Shown: one piece after another, positions 1 to 7,221 of the stretch
How the letters are laid out: the number at the start of each line of letters is the position of its first letter
Position numbering within the stretch: position 1 is the stretch's first letter
NCBI GenBank assembly: GCA_934567355.1
Contig: CAKTJC010000047.1
Span: 1 to 16,893 of the forward strand
Direction: 5' to 3'
From: an uncultured Oscillospiraceae bacterium
Lineage (GTDB): Bacteria > Bacillota > Clostridia > Oscillospirales > Oscillospiraceae
Length of the DNA: 16,893 bases
Notes under the pieces: generated by a model
Told to the model about the DNA's origin: nothing
Databases searched by the model: none
What the model saw: only the letters and a program-made list of their open reading frames with translations
Position numbers and translations under genes: made by a program

Positions 1-45
1 CCATAGTACCGGAAAAAATTCTGGGAAGGGCCGAACAATCGTTAG

Positions 46-678
46 TCCAAAGTAGATTACATGCGAAAGAACATCCATGACAAGCGGGTGATTGAACTGA
101 TTAAACGGTACTTAAAAGCCGGGGTCATGGAAAATGGTTTGCTGGAAAGGACAGAAGAAGGCTCTCCCCAGGGAGACCCGCTCAGCCCTTTGCTTGCCAA
201 CATTTACCTGAACGAATATGACCAGGAGATGGAAAGACGGGGCGTATCGGTCGTTCGCTATGCGGATGATATTGCCGTCCTGTCAAAGAGCAAACGGGCG
301 GCGGAGCGGCTTCTGGAAAGCAACCAGCGGTATCTTGAGGGGAAACTGAAACTCAAGATGAACGTAGAGAAGAGCAAAGTTGTCAGTGTATTTGCAATCC
401 GAAATTTTAAGTTCCTGGGCTTTGCACTAGGGAAGGGGCGAAAGGGCGTATATGTCCGAGTGGTGATGCAGAAAGTAAAGGTCTACATCCGAGGCTGGCT
501 TGGTTACTTCGGAATTGCGAGTATGAAGACAACGATGCAAAGATAGGATTGCCGGAAAGCCTACTGGCACATGGCCAGGATCGGTCATGTACAGCGGGCA
601 ATCTCGAAAGAAAGACTCGTACAGGCTGGATACTACAGCATCCTTGACCGGTACGAGTCTCTGCACTTATGCGATTGA
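46..678 (+). pseudogene. ltrA: Group II intron reverse transcriptase/maturase, degraded
   Basis: The frame from the ATG at 61 encodes the palm of an LtrA-type enzyme: EEGSPQGDPLSPLLANIYL (residues 32-50) and the catalytic YADD (67-70, bases 259-270), then the FAIRNFKFLGF segment typical of this family. The usual N-terminal half is absent; an in-frame TAG sits at 43-45. Compared from memory with intact relatives, roughly 25-30 residues are missing between GVYVRV and MQKVKVYIRGW, and another block of the maturase X domain is missing after KTTMQR. There an in-frame TAG (544-546) interrupts the frame. The same frame then continues with the family's C-terminal tail (KAYWHMARIGHVQRAIS...) to TGA at 676-678. 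Several in-frame lesions plus a stop make this a pseudogene. Confidence 0.85.
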
Positions 679-747
679 ACCGCCGTGTACCGAACGGTAC
701 GCACGGTGGCGTGAGAGGTCAGGGCTATTTGACCTCTCCTACTCGAT
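677..747 (+). ncRNA. Group II intron domains V and VI
   Basis: Domain V is the 34-nt hairpin at 677-710. Its lower stem is 680-686 with 703-709. A two-base bulge (701-702) follows, then an upper stem GTACC/GGTAC closed by the GAAC loop (692-695). The triad position (681-683) reads CGC, with the characteristic G-U wobble at 682/707. CGC instead of AGC is known from the IIC (class C) introns. Domain VI is the perfect stem 713-721/730-738, followed by CTACTCGAT with A741 as the likely bulged branch point. The intact pairing shows that the RNA core has decayed less than the protein gene. Confidence 0.82.
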
Positions 748-1804
748 TTATTTGTGAATTGTGTTGGGAAGATGTCTCGACAGATTCATCGATGATGATT
801 TCAATGGGAATGGTGATTTGCTTGTCCTGGGGGGTGATATGTCCTGCCAGATAATCTACGATCACCTTCACTGCCTTTTCACCCTGCTGGACTGGGTACT
901 GCTCAAACAATGCGCAAACATTTCCCGCCCGAAGCTGCCCAAGATTATTGTCATGGGTGTCAAAGGCAAGCACGCGGCACTTACCCAGCACGCCTGCATC
1001 CTCCAGCGCCTGGAAGCTGCCCTTGTAGCCCCCTGCGGCCAAAAAAAACAATTGAATATCCTGGTGCCTGGAAATCTGACCGGAGAGAGCCTTGAAGGCA
1101 ATCACATCATCATCAAAGGATTGAATTGGTTCCAGCAGCTTGATATCCGGGCGTTTGGCCGCCAGGGTATCGCAGAATCCCTGCAGCCGCAGGGCACTTC
1201 CCGGCATATCCAGAGAGCCCACCAGCACGGAGACCTTCGCCCCCTGGGGGAGAATCAGCCGCGCCATTCCCGCAGCAATCACGCCGCTGCTATAGTGATC
1301 ACTGTTGATTGCGGCAAAGGGCGTGTAATACTGGTTGATGGAGGAGGCAAATACCACCGGCTTCCCCGCCGCATCAAACTGTGTCAGCTTGTCTGCAATG
1401 CGCCTGCTGTTGGCCGGACTGATAATCAGGGCATCCACCCCCATTTCCAGGAACTGCTCCAAAAAAAGCAGCTGCTGATCCACATCAAAGCTGGCCGACT
1501 GACGGATAATGCCGGAAAAATGATAGCTGGCATAGTCCTCCAACGCGCGGATAATGCCGGAAAGCAGCTCCGCATAGTAGGGGTGATCCAAGGAATTGAT
1601 GAGCACGCCGATTTTATATTCATGGCTGCTGGCAGGAGCTGCCAGTATTGGGGTATCCTGCTTGCGATACCCCATGGAACGTGCCACGGCAAGGATCCGT
1701 TCCGCCGTCTCCGGCCGCACCTTACCCCGGTTATTGAGGACTCGGTCCACCGTTCCCCTGGATACATCGCAGATGCTGGCAATTTCTTTCATGGTGATGC
1801 TCAT
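725..1804 (-). CDS. LacI-family transcriptional regulator
   Basis: Sugar-type repressor of 359 residues. The N-terminus is a LacI helix-turn-helix (about residues 4-25) with the recognition segment VSRGTVDRVLNNRGKV and a hinge to about 50. The rest is a periplasmic-binding-protein-like ligand domain (KIGVLINSLDHPYYAELLSGI onward). I choose the ATG at 1804 because GGGAGG lies 8 nt upstream. The longer ATG at 1843 has no ribosome binding site and overlaps the -10 box of the gene's own promoter. It is transcribed away from the ABC operon and is its probable regulator. Its 3' end is abnormal: the last eight or so codons and the TAG stop (725-727) lie inside the neighbouring group II intron, so the original terminus was replaced. 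The core domain appears complete, so function may survive. Confidence 0.9.
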   Translation of the reverse strand: MSITMKEIASICDVSRGTVDRVLNNRGKVRPETAERILAVARSMGYRKQDTPILAAPASSHEYKIGVLINSLDHPYYAELLSGIIRALEDYASYHFSGIIRQSASFDVDQQLLFLEQFLEMGVDALIISPANSRRIADKLTQFDAAGKPVVFASSINQYYTPFAAINSDHYSSGVIAAGMARLILPQGAKVSVLVGSLDMPGSALRLQGFCDTLAAKRPDIKLLEPIQSFDDDVIAFKALSGQISRHQDIQLFFLAAGGYKGSFQALEDAGVLGKCRVLAFDTHDNNLGQLRAGNVCALFEQYPVQQGEKAVKVIVDYLAGHITPQDKQITIPIEIIIDESVETSSQHNSQINRVGEVK

Positions 1805-1838
1805 AGCGGCTGCCTCCCGGCTCGTTTTTCTTGCCGTA

Positions 1839-1868
1839 AGCATATCATTCGAAAATGTGCTTTGTCAA
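1839..1868 (-). promoter_or_regulatory. lacI promoter
   Basis: On the minus strand TTGACA (1863-1868) and TATGCT (1839-1844) are separated by 18 nt. Transcription would begin near 1832, upstream of the ATG at 1804 but downstream of the ATG at 1843. This supports the shorter protein. Confidence 0.6.
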
Positions 1869-1949
1869 CATAAATATAACATTTTGTGCAACATTTGATT
1901 GATGGATGATGCAATCATTTCGTCAAATATTGTATGTTATGTTTAACAT
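1867..1949. promoter_or_regulatory. AACAT/ATGTT element array, candidate operators
   Basis: The divergent intergenic region carries AACAT at 1867-1871, 1878-1882 and 1890-1894 (start spacings 11 and 12 nt, about one helical turn). It also has ATGTT at 1934-1938 and 1939-1943 and AACAT at 1945-1949. The last pair forms the odd palindrome ATGTT-T-AACAT (1939-1949). A further inverted pair, TGATTG/CAATCA, lies between the clusters (about 1898-1918). The clusters sit beside the lacI -35 box and upstream of the operon promoter, where autoregulated LacI proteins commonly bind. The region is AT-rich, so chance is possible. Confidence 0.35.
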
Positions 1950-2009
1950 TAACAAATATATCGGAACAGTATTATAAATTATGCACATCAAAAAGACGCA
2001 AATATGACA

Positions 2010-2039
2010 TTGACGATTGCGCTGCATAGATGTTACAAT
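2010..2039 (+). promoter_or_regulatory. ABC-transporter operon promoter
   Basis: TTGACG (2010-2015) and TACAAT (2034-2039) are separated by 18 nt, placing the transcript start near 2046, 37 nt before the ATG at 2083. An upstream in-frame ATG at 2017 lies inside the promoter and is therefore not the start. An ATGTT (2030-2034) abuts the -10 box. Confidence 0.65.
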
Positions 2040-2082
2040 AAGTGCACATCCGGAAAGGATGAAAGAAAGGAGTTACGAACAA

Positions 2083-3105
2083 ATGAAAAAAATCATCTCC
2101 CTGGCACTGGCAGTTATGATGCTTCTGACCTGTGCTGCATTCGCCTCCGCAGACAATGAGATTGAACTCAACGTCGGCATCCTGGACGGCTGGACCGGCT
2201 TTGGCACCAAGTACATTGTGGATCAGGGCTTGGACGTTGCCAACGGCATTAAAATCAACTACATCGTCTTCTCCTCCGGCGCTCCCGCAAACGAGGCCAT
2301 GATCTCCGGTGACATTGACTGCGCCATCATCGGCGGCGGCGCTACCGTCCCCTCCCTGGCAAACCTGGACTCCAAGCTGATCATGGAAGTCAACAACGAC
2401 ACCATCGGCCTGTGCGTGATTGCCCGCCCCGACCTGGCCTGCGCCAGCGTGGAAAGTGGTGTTGAGGACATTAAGGGTAACGCCGAGACTGTCAAGGGCC
2501 TGACCATTCTGACCACTGCCGGCTCTCTGCAGTATTACGAAACTCTGAAGTACCTGGAAACCATTGGCCTGACCGCTGACGATGTGACCATGACCATGAT
2601 GGACGCCAACCAGGCCTATCAGGCTTTCATGCTGGGTCAGGGCGACATTCTGTGCTGCTCCAACAACTACTCCTTCGGCCTGAAGGATGAGGGCTATGTG
2701 GAGCTTGCCTCCCTCACCTCCCTGCACTGCGCCGCCACCGCTCAGGTGGTTTGCTCCGAGCAGGCTTACAGCAATGATGAAAAGCGTACCGCTCTGGCTG
2801 CCTACTGCAAGGCTCTGGCCGAGGTCAACGATATCATGAACAATGATACCGACCTGGCTACCAAGTGCTATGTGGATTGGGTCACCCTGAACGGCGGCTC
2901 CATGACCGAGGATGTGGCACGCCGCATCATGGCCGAGAAGCCCTATTACGGTGTGGAAGCCACCCGCGAGCGTACCCTGGGTGCCGACTTCCTGGAGAAC
3001 TTCGTTGGCTTCTATATTCTCACCGAGCAGATCGATGAGGATCAGAAGCCCGATATTGAAGCCAACGTCCGCACCGACATTCTGGAGCTGGCTGGCCTGA
3101 AGTAA
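2083..3105 (+). CDS. NitT/TauT-type ABC transporter substrate-binding protein
   Basis: Secreted binding protein of 340 residues, the first gene of the operon. Residues 1-23 are a signal peptide (MKK start, hydrophobic core, ASA cleavage motif at 21-23). The LLTC at 14-17 is close to a lipobox but has Thr before Cys, so lipoprotein or cleaved-secreted are both possible. The mature part has the SsuA/TauA/ThiY-like two-lobe pattern: a GIL-DGWTGFGTKYIVDQGL start, FSSGAPANEAMISGDIDCAI for the first lobe and KGLTILTTAGSLQYYETLKYL for the second. The start is the ATG at 2083, preceded by AAAGGAG (2066-2072). The family handles nitrate, sulfonates, pyrimidines and other small anions; the ligand cannot be read from sequence. 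A strong hairpin follows the gene, consistent with higher expression than the permeases. Confidence 0.88.
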   Translation: MKKIISLALAVMMLLTCAAFASADNEIELNVGILDGWTGFGTKYIVDQGLDVANGIKINYIVFSSGAPANEAMISGDIDCAIIGGGATVPSLANLDSKLIMEVNNDTIGLCVIARPDLACASVESGVEDIKGNAETVKGLTILTTAGSLQYYETLKYLETIGLTADDVTMTMMDANQAYQAFMLGQGDILCCSNNYSFGLKDEGYVELASLTSLHCAATAQVVCSEQAYSNDEKRTALAAYCKALAEVNDIMNNDTDLATKCYVDWVTLNGGSMTEDVARRIMAEKPYYGVEATRERTLGADFLENFVGFYILTEQIDEDQKPDIEANVRTDILELAGLK

Positions 3106-3138
3106 TTCCGGCGGAGAACTCACGAAAGCTTTATTTGA

Positions 3139-3169
3139 CCGGCGTACTCGTGAATAACGAGTACGCCGG
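3139..3169 (+). promoter_or_regulatory. Intercistronic hairpin after the binding-protein gene
   Basis: A perfect 13-bp inverted repeat (3139-3151 with 3157-3169) encloses a 5-nt loop. It lies between the binding-protein stop (3105) and the ribosome binding site of the first permease (3177-3183). There is no T-run, so it is more likely an mRNA-stabilising or partial-attenuation element than a full terminator. This is a common arrangement where the binding protein must be made in excess over the membrane parts. Confidence 0.65.
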
Positions 3170-3188
3170 CTTCAATAAGGAGGGCAAT

Positions 3189-3977
3189 ATGATCAAAAAA
3201 GAGTCAAAACTCAAATATATCTTGATTTCTATATTCAGCCTGGCACTGGCTATTTTCTGCTGGTATCTGGTAACGGACATCCTGCATGTGTTCAAGCCCC
3301 AGGCCCTGCCCAGCCCCACCCGGGTATTCAACACCCTGGTCGGCAAATTCAGGAAGCGGGCTCCTGACGGCGGAACCATGATGGAGCACATCTGGGCCAG
3401 CCTGGGACTGGCGCTGTATGGCTTTGCCCTGGGCGCCGTGATCGGTATTCCCGTGGGCATCGTCATGGCCTGGAACCGTCGGGCAGACCTGTTCATCACC
3501 CCCATCTTCAATTTCCTGCGTCCCATTCCCCCCATCGCATGGATTCCGCTGATGCTGATCTTCTTCGGCATCGGCACCACGGCCAAGGCTGCCGTCATCT
3601 TTGTTTCCACCGTTACAAACTGTATTTTGAACAGCTACTACGGCATTAACCAAACCAAGGATGTGCATAAATGGGTGGCAACCACCTTTGGCGCCAGCCG
3701 AACCCAGATACTCTTCAAGGTTGCCATTCCCTCCGCCCTGCCTCAGATATTCACCGGCCTGAGCCTTTCCATGAATCTGGCGTGGATGAGCTTGGTGGCC
3801 GCGGAAATGCTGGCGGCAGACAAGGGATTGGGCTACATGATCCAGTATGCCCGTCAAATGGCGCGAACCGACCTTGTCATTGCAGGCATGATCGTGATCA
3901 CCGCCATCGGCGCAATTCTGAACTGGATCCTGACCACCATTGAACACGCTGTTGTGAAAGGAAGACACATGTCATGA
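3189..3977 (+). CDS. ABC transporter permease (SsuC/TauC type), first
   Basis: Integral membrane subunit of 262 residues. A membrane segment near residues 9-29 is followed by the BPD_transp_1 domain with about five further hydrophobic segments. The ATPase-docking EAA loop is at about 164-190 (TTFGASRTQILFKVAIPSAL). The RPIPPIAWIPLMLIFFGIG stretch at 111-129 is typical of NitT/TauT permeases. The start is the ATG at 3189 with AAGGAGG (3177-3183) 5 nt upstream; an in-frame ATG further upstream falls in the hairpin and has no ribosome binding site. The stop overlaps the next gene as ATGA. Confidence 0.9.
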   Translation: MIKKESKLKYILISIFSLALAIFCWYLVTDILHVFKPQALPSPTRVFNTLVGKFRKRAPDGGTMMEHIWASLGLALYGFALGAVIGIPVGIVMAWNRRADLFITPIFNFLRPIPPIAWIPLMLIFFGIGTTAKAAVIFVSTVTNCILNSYYGINQTKDVHKWVATTFGASRTQILFKVAIPSALPQIFTGLSLSMNLAWMSLVAAEMLAADKGLGYMIQYARQMARTDLVIAGMIVITAIGAILNWILTTIEHAVVKGRHMS

Positions 3978-4771
3978 GCAAACTGACAAAAGGCTTTGCC
4001 GGTTCCAAGCGGGAAAAGGTCATCTTTGGTACATTGGCCTTTGTTGTTTTGATCCTGGTTTGGTATCTGATTTCCCTGAATCCGAAGATCGGTCTGTTTT
4101 TCCCCAGCCCTTTTATCGTAATCAAGCAGTTTTTCCGTTCCTGGGTGCAGCCCATCGGCCGGAACCTGATGCATCAGCACATTCTGTTCAGCATGAAGCG
4201 CGTCTTCATCGGCTGGCTGCTGGGTGTCGCCATCGGCATTCCTCTTGGCCTGACCATGGCCATGAGCAAGAGCCTGCGGGCCTTCTTCATGCCCCTGTTC
4301 AGCATTGTCCGGCCCATTCCCGGCCTTGCCTGGATTCCGCTGGCCATCCTGTGGTTCGGTTTGGGAGAGGGGTCCAAATACTTCCTGATCTGCATGACCG
4401 CCCTGGTGACCATTACGGTGCAGTCCTTCAATGGTGCCCGGAACGCTGATCCCTTGCTGGTGGGCGCCGGTCAGATGCTGGGAGCCAATAAGCTACAGCT
4501 ATTTACCAATGTGATTCTCCCCTCTGCCTTCCCCAATATTTTCACCGGACTGCAGAGCAGCTTCTCCGGTGCCTGGTGCGCCGTGATTGCAGCCGAGATG
4601 ATTCGCTCCGACGAAGGCCTGGGCTGGATTATTTTCAACGGCATGAACTACGCCAATACAAATCAGGTCCTGGTGGGTATGATTGCGATCGGTCTGGTCG
4701 GACTGATCACCGCCTCCCTCCTGAAAGCCCTTGAAAGGAGATGCCTCAGATGGAACGTGCAGGGCAAGTAA
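3974..4771 (+). CDS. ABC transporter permease (SsuC/TauC type), second
   Basis: Membrane subunit of 265 residues and a paralogue of the gene before it, sharing RPIPGLAWIPLAILWFGLGEG (starting at 113) and the EAA loop (about 165-190, GQMLGANKLQLFTNVILPSA). It overlaps the first permease by ATGA (3974-3977), indicating coupled translation in a fixed ratio. Two different permeases next to two different ATPases suggest a heteromeric 1:1:1:1 importer rather than two homodimeric ones; this is inferred. The 3' end overlaps the start of the first ATPase gene by 22 nt. Confidence 0.9.
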   Translation: MSKLTKGFAGSKREKVIFGTLAFVVLILVWYLISLNPKIGLFFPSPFIVIKQFFRSWVQPIGRNLMHQHILFSMKRVFIGWLLGVAIGIPLGLTMAMSKSLRAFFMPLFSIVRPIPGLAWIPLAILWFGLGEGSKYFLICMTALVTITVQSFNGARNADPLLVGAGQMLGANKLQLFTNVILPSAFPNIFTGLQSSFSGAWCAVIAAEMIRSDEGLGWIIFNGMNYANTNQVLVGMIAIGLVGLITASLLKALERRCLRWNVQGK

Positions 4772-5520
4772 CTCCCATTATTCAGTGCAAAGACCTTTGT
4801 AAGAACTTTACCACCAAAAACACCTCTCTGGATGTGCTGGAAAACCTGAACATTGATGTGGAGGAAAATGAATTCGTGGTTCTGCTGGGCCCCGGTCAGT
4901 GCGGCAAGACGACCCTGATGAATATCATCGCTGGCATCCAGCCCTCTACCTCCGGCCGAGTGCTCTTCAAGGGTGCCCCCATCACCGGCCCCAACCCGAA
5001 GCTGGGTGTGGTGTACCAGACCACAGGGCTGTTTCCATGGTTTACCGTGATGAAAAATGTGGATTTTGGTCCCCGGATGAAGCATATGCCAAAAAAGGAA
5101 CGGCTGGCAAAGGCCCAGTACTACATTGACCTTGTTGGCCTGAAGGGCTTTGAAAAATCCTACCCTGTTCACCTCTCCGGCGGCATGCGCCAGCGGGTTG
5201 GCATCGCCCGGGCTTACTGCAACGACCCGGAGGTGCTGCTGATGGACGAGCCCTTCGGCCACCTGGACGCCCAGACCCGTTACTCCATGCAGGAGGCCAT
5301 TGAGGATATCTGGAGCAAGGAAAAGCGAACGGTCATCTTCATCACCAATAACATTGAGGAGGCCGTGTATCTGGCCGACCGGATCATTGTGCTGACCAAC
5401 TGCCCGTCCCATGTGAAGCAGGAAATCAAGGTCGATCTGCCCCGTCCTCGGGACTATGTCTCCAAGGAATTCCTGGAACTCCGGGAAGAAATCAGCCAGA
5501 TTTTCGACATCACAAAGTAA
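4750..5520 (+). CDS. ABC transporter ATPase A (Asn at switch His)
   Basis: Cytoplasmic ATPase subunit of 256 residues. Walker A is GPGQCGKT (47-54), with Gln where GPSGCGKS-type loops have the second Gly. The Q-loop Gln is at 90, the signature LSGGM at 142-146 is canonical, and Walker B LLMDEP has D166/E167. The switch residue is Asn200 (FITNNIEEAV, codon AAT at 5347-5349) where the family has His. I choose the ATG at 4750, 9 nt after AAAGGAG (4734-4740); the ATG at 4741 directly abuts that site. The canonical signature paired with a non-consensus switch residue fits a heterodimer with the next gene. Confidence 0.9.
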   Translation: MERAGQVTPIIQCKDLCKNFTTKNTSLDVLENLNIDVEENEFVVLLGPGQCGKTTLMNIIAGIQPSTSGRVLFKGAPITGPNPKLGVVYQTTGLFPWFTVMKNVDFGPRMKHMPKKERLAKAQYYIDLVGLKGFEKSYPVHLSGGMRQRVGIARAYCNDPEVLLMDEPFGHLDAQTRYSMQEAIEDIWSKEKRTVIFITNNIEEAVYLADRIIVLTNCPSHVKQEIKVDLPRPRDYVSKEFLELREEISQIFDITK

Positions 5521-5533
5521 GGAGAGCCGGACA

Positions 5534-6268
5534 ATGAGCAAAGTGGAAGTAAAAAACCTGACCAAAAAATTCGGTGATCTTCTCGTCCTGGATAAAATTT
5601 CCTTTGATGTGGAAGACGGCGAGTTCCTCTGCATCGTCGGCCCCACCGGCTGCGGCAAGACCACCTTCTTAAACAGCCTGACCAAGATTTATGACATCAA
5701 CGAGGGCTCCATCCAGATCGACGGCGAGGATGTGGACCTGCGCAAGCACTCCCTTGCCTACATCATGCAGGAATATTCCACCATGTCCTGGCTGAATGTC
5801 CGCCAGAATGTGGCCTTCGGTCTGGAAATCAAGAAGCTCAGCAAGCGGGAGATTGCCAAGAAGACCGAGGCCGCCCTGGAAATGGTAGGCCTGACCAAGT
5901 TTGCCGACTACTACCCCAATCAGCTCTCCGCCAGTATGATGCAGCGGGTGGCCATCGCCCGTGCCTTTGCAGTGGAACCCGACCTGCTGCTGATGGACGA
6001 GCCCTATGGCCAGTTGGACCTGGAGTTGCGGTTCAAGCTGGAAGACGAGCTGCTGAACCTGTGGCGTAAGCTGGGCACCACCGTCATCTTCATCACCCAC
6101 AACATCGAAGAGGCGGTCTACCTGAGTGAGCGCATCCTGGTGCTGACCAACAAGCCCACCACCATCAAGCAGAGCATCCAGAATACACTGTCTTACCCCC
6201 GCAAGGTCACCGATGAAGATTTCATCAAACTGCGGGAAGAGGTTACGGCGCTGATCAAGTGGTGGTAA
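5534..6268 (+). CDS. ABC transporter ATPase B (degenerate LSASM signature)
   Basis: Second ATPase subunit, 244 residues. Walker A is GPTGCGKT (36-43), canonical; Q-loop Gln79; Walker B LLLMDEP with D155/E156; switch His189 (FITHNIEEAV, codon CAC at 6098-6100). The signature motif is LSASM (131-135, bases 5924-5938) in place of LSGGM, losing both glycines that contact the ATP phosphates of the partner. This mirrors the defect in ATPase A, so together they should form one consensus and one degenerate site. The start is the ATG at 5534 with AAGGAG (5519-5524) 9 nt upstream; that site includes the end of the preceding stop codon. Confidence 0.9.
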   Translation: MSKVEVKNLTKKFGDLLVLDKISFDVEDGEFLCIVGPTGCGKTTFLNSLTKIYDINEGSIQIDGEDVDLRKHSLAYIMQEYSTMSWLNVRQNVAFGLEIKKLSKREIAKKTEAALEMVGLTKFADYYPNQLSASMMQRVAIARAFAVEPDLLLMDEPYGQLDLELRFKLEDELLNLWRKLGTTVIFITHNIEEAVYLSERILVLTNKPTTIKQSIQNTLSYPRKVTDEDFIKLREEVTALIKWW

Positions 6269-6273
6269 ATCGA

Positions 6274-7221
6274 ATGATGGAATGTTCACGGCATTGGTTT
6301 CCCGATCCCGTAACCGGGGCACCGGTGGAAGCGCTCCGGCTGTGCAGCGATAGCGTGGAGCTGACAGTGCTTCCCCAGCGGGCGCTGGATATCTACAAAC
6401 TCCGCTACCGGAATGCGGGTATCAGCTATACCGATCTTCACGCTAAAATCATCCCCGAGGGGTTCTGCGAGGCCGGGGCGGAGAATTTTTCCGCCCACTT
6501 CTTTGCAGGCATGATGACCACCTGCGGCCTGATTCAGGCCGGGCGGCCCTGTCAGGAAAATGGACGCAGTTTTGGGCTCCACGGCTGCATTTCCAATACC
6601 TCCGCCCTCCGGGTGCAGGCAGAGACAGCCGATGACCGGGTAACCGTGCAGGGCATTACCGAAGAGCACCACCCGGAGGGGGAGCACATGCACCTTACCC
6701 GCCGCATTACCCTGCATCGGGACGGCTGGCTGGAAATTGTCGACACCGTCAAAAATATCGGTGGCATCGTCACGCCCTTCATGCTGATGTACCACATCAA
6801 TTTCGGCGCTCCCTTCCTGTCAGAAGCGCTTCAGGTCTCCATCCCCTTCACCCATACCGAGGATCGGGATACCGGCTTGCCCGCCGCCCCGGCGGAAATC
6901 CTGAAAATGGAGTCCCAGGGGGCTTATTCCCGGGAAAAGGTCTATTACACCCAGGCGGATATGACTTCCGGTGCCCACCTGTATGACCCGGTCAGCGGTA
7001 GTGCATGCCGCCTGACAGCGGACGGAACCGGCTGGCTTGGCATCTGGAAAAATTTTGTGGACGGAGCCTATGCCCTTGGCATTGAGCCCTGCAACTGCCC
7101 CGGCCTGGGCCGGGTGAATGCAGCCAAGCGGGGATTGCTGCCCTTCCTCTCCCCGGGAGAAGCCCGGCAGTTTCGCATCCGGCTGCAATTTACTCACCAT
7201 ACACAGGAGGTGTCCCCATGA
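6274..7221 (+). CDS. DUF4432 aldose 1-epimerase-like protein
   Basis: Predicted cytoplasmic carbohydrate-binding or mutarotase-fold protein of 315 residues. It shows the DUF4432 hallmarks: the LPQRALDIYKLRYRNAGISY segment (33-52), GMMTTCGLIQAGRP (79-92), FGLHGCISNTSA (100-111) and LMYHINFGAPFL with His174. These correspond to the substrate pocket of galactose-mutarotase-like proteins. The start is uncertain: ATG at 6274 or 6277 lies just after the ATPase stop (6268) with only a weak GGTGG upstream, and GTG at 6259 or 6262 would overlap that gene. Translation is probably coupled. The position between transporter and sulfatase suggests the imported compound is sugar-like. The reaction of this family is not well defined. 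Confidence 0.82.
   Translation: MMECSRHWFPDPVTGAPVEALRLCSDSVELTVLPQRALDIYKLRYRNAGISYTDLHAKIIPEGFCEAGAENFSAHFFAGMMTTCGLIQAGRPCQENGRSFGLHGCISNTSALRVQAETADDRVTVQGITEEHHPEGEHMHLTRRITLHRDGWLEIVDTVKNIGGIVTPFMLMYHINFGAPFLSEALQVSIPFTHTEDRDTGLPAAPAEILKMESQGAYSREKVYYTQADMTSGAHLYDPVSGSACRLTADGTGWLGIWKNFVDGAYALGIEPCNCPGLGRVNAAKRGLLPFLSPGEARQFRIRLQFTHHTQEVSP

Larger units (their letters stand above)
1..747 (+). mobile_element. Group II intron, 3' part, decayed
   Basis: This is the 3' part of a group II intron: remains of the intron-encoded reverse transcriptase/maturase (46-678), then domain V (677-710) and domain VI (713-738). Its 3' boundary is placed at about 747 by the CTCGAT end, with A741 as the candidate branch point seven bases from the end. 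The 5' half (domains I-III and the 5' exon) is outside the window or deleted. The reverse transcriptase is broken, so this copy should not move on its own, although the RNA catalytic core hairpins look intact. The intron lies antisense to the lacI gene and runs directly into its 3' end. A related 3' end in inverted orientation lies at 10274-10350. Confidence 0.85.

Noticed and set aside
761..1873. 370-codon plus-strand open frame opposite lacI
   Set aside because: The minus strand encodes an unmistakable LacI protein with promoter and ribosome binding site; the plus frame has no family features and runs through the lacI promoter.
1972..3123. 383-codon minus-strand open frame opposite the binding-protein gene
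   Set aside because: It is an antisense shadow: repetitive Gly/Val/His/Gln-rich composition, no ribosome binding site, and it covers the operon promoter and a clear family member on the other strand.
4663..5685. 340-codon minus-strand open frame opposite the ATPases
   Set aside because: It is an antisense shadow across three real overlapping plus-strand genes, with no initiation signals.
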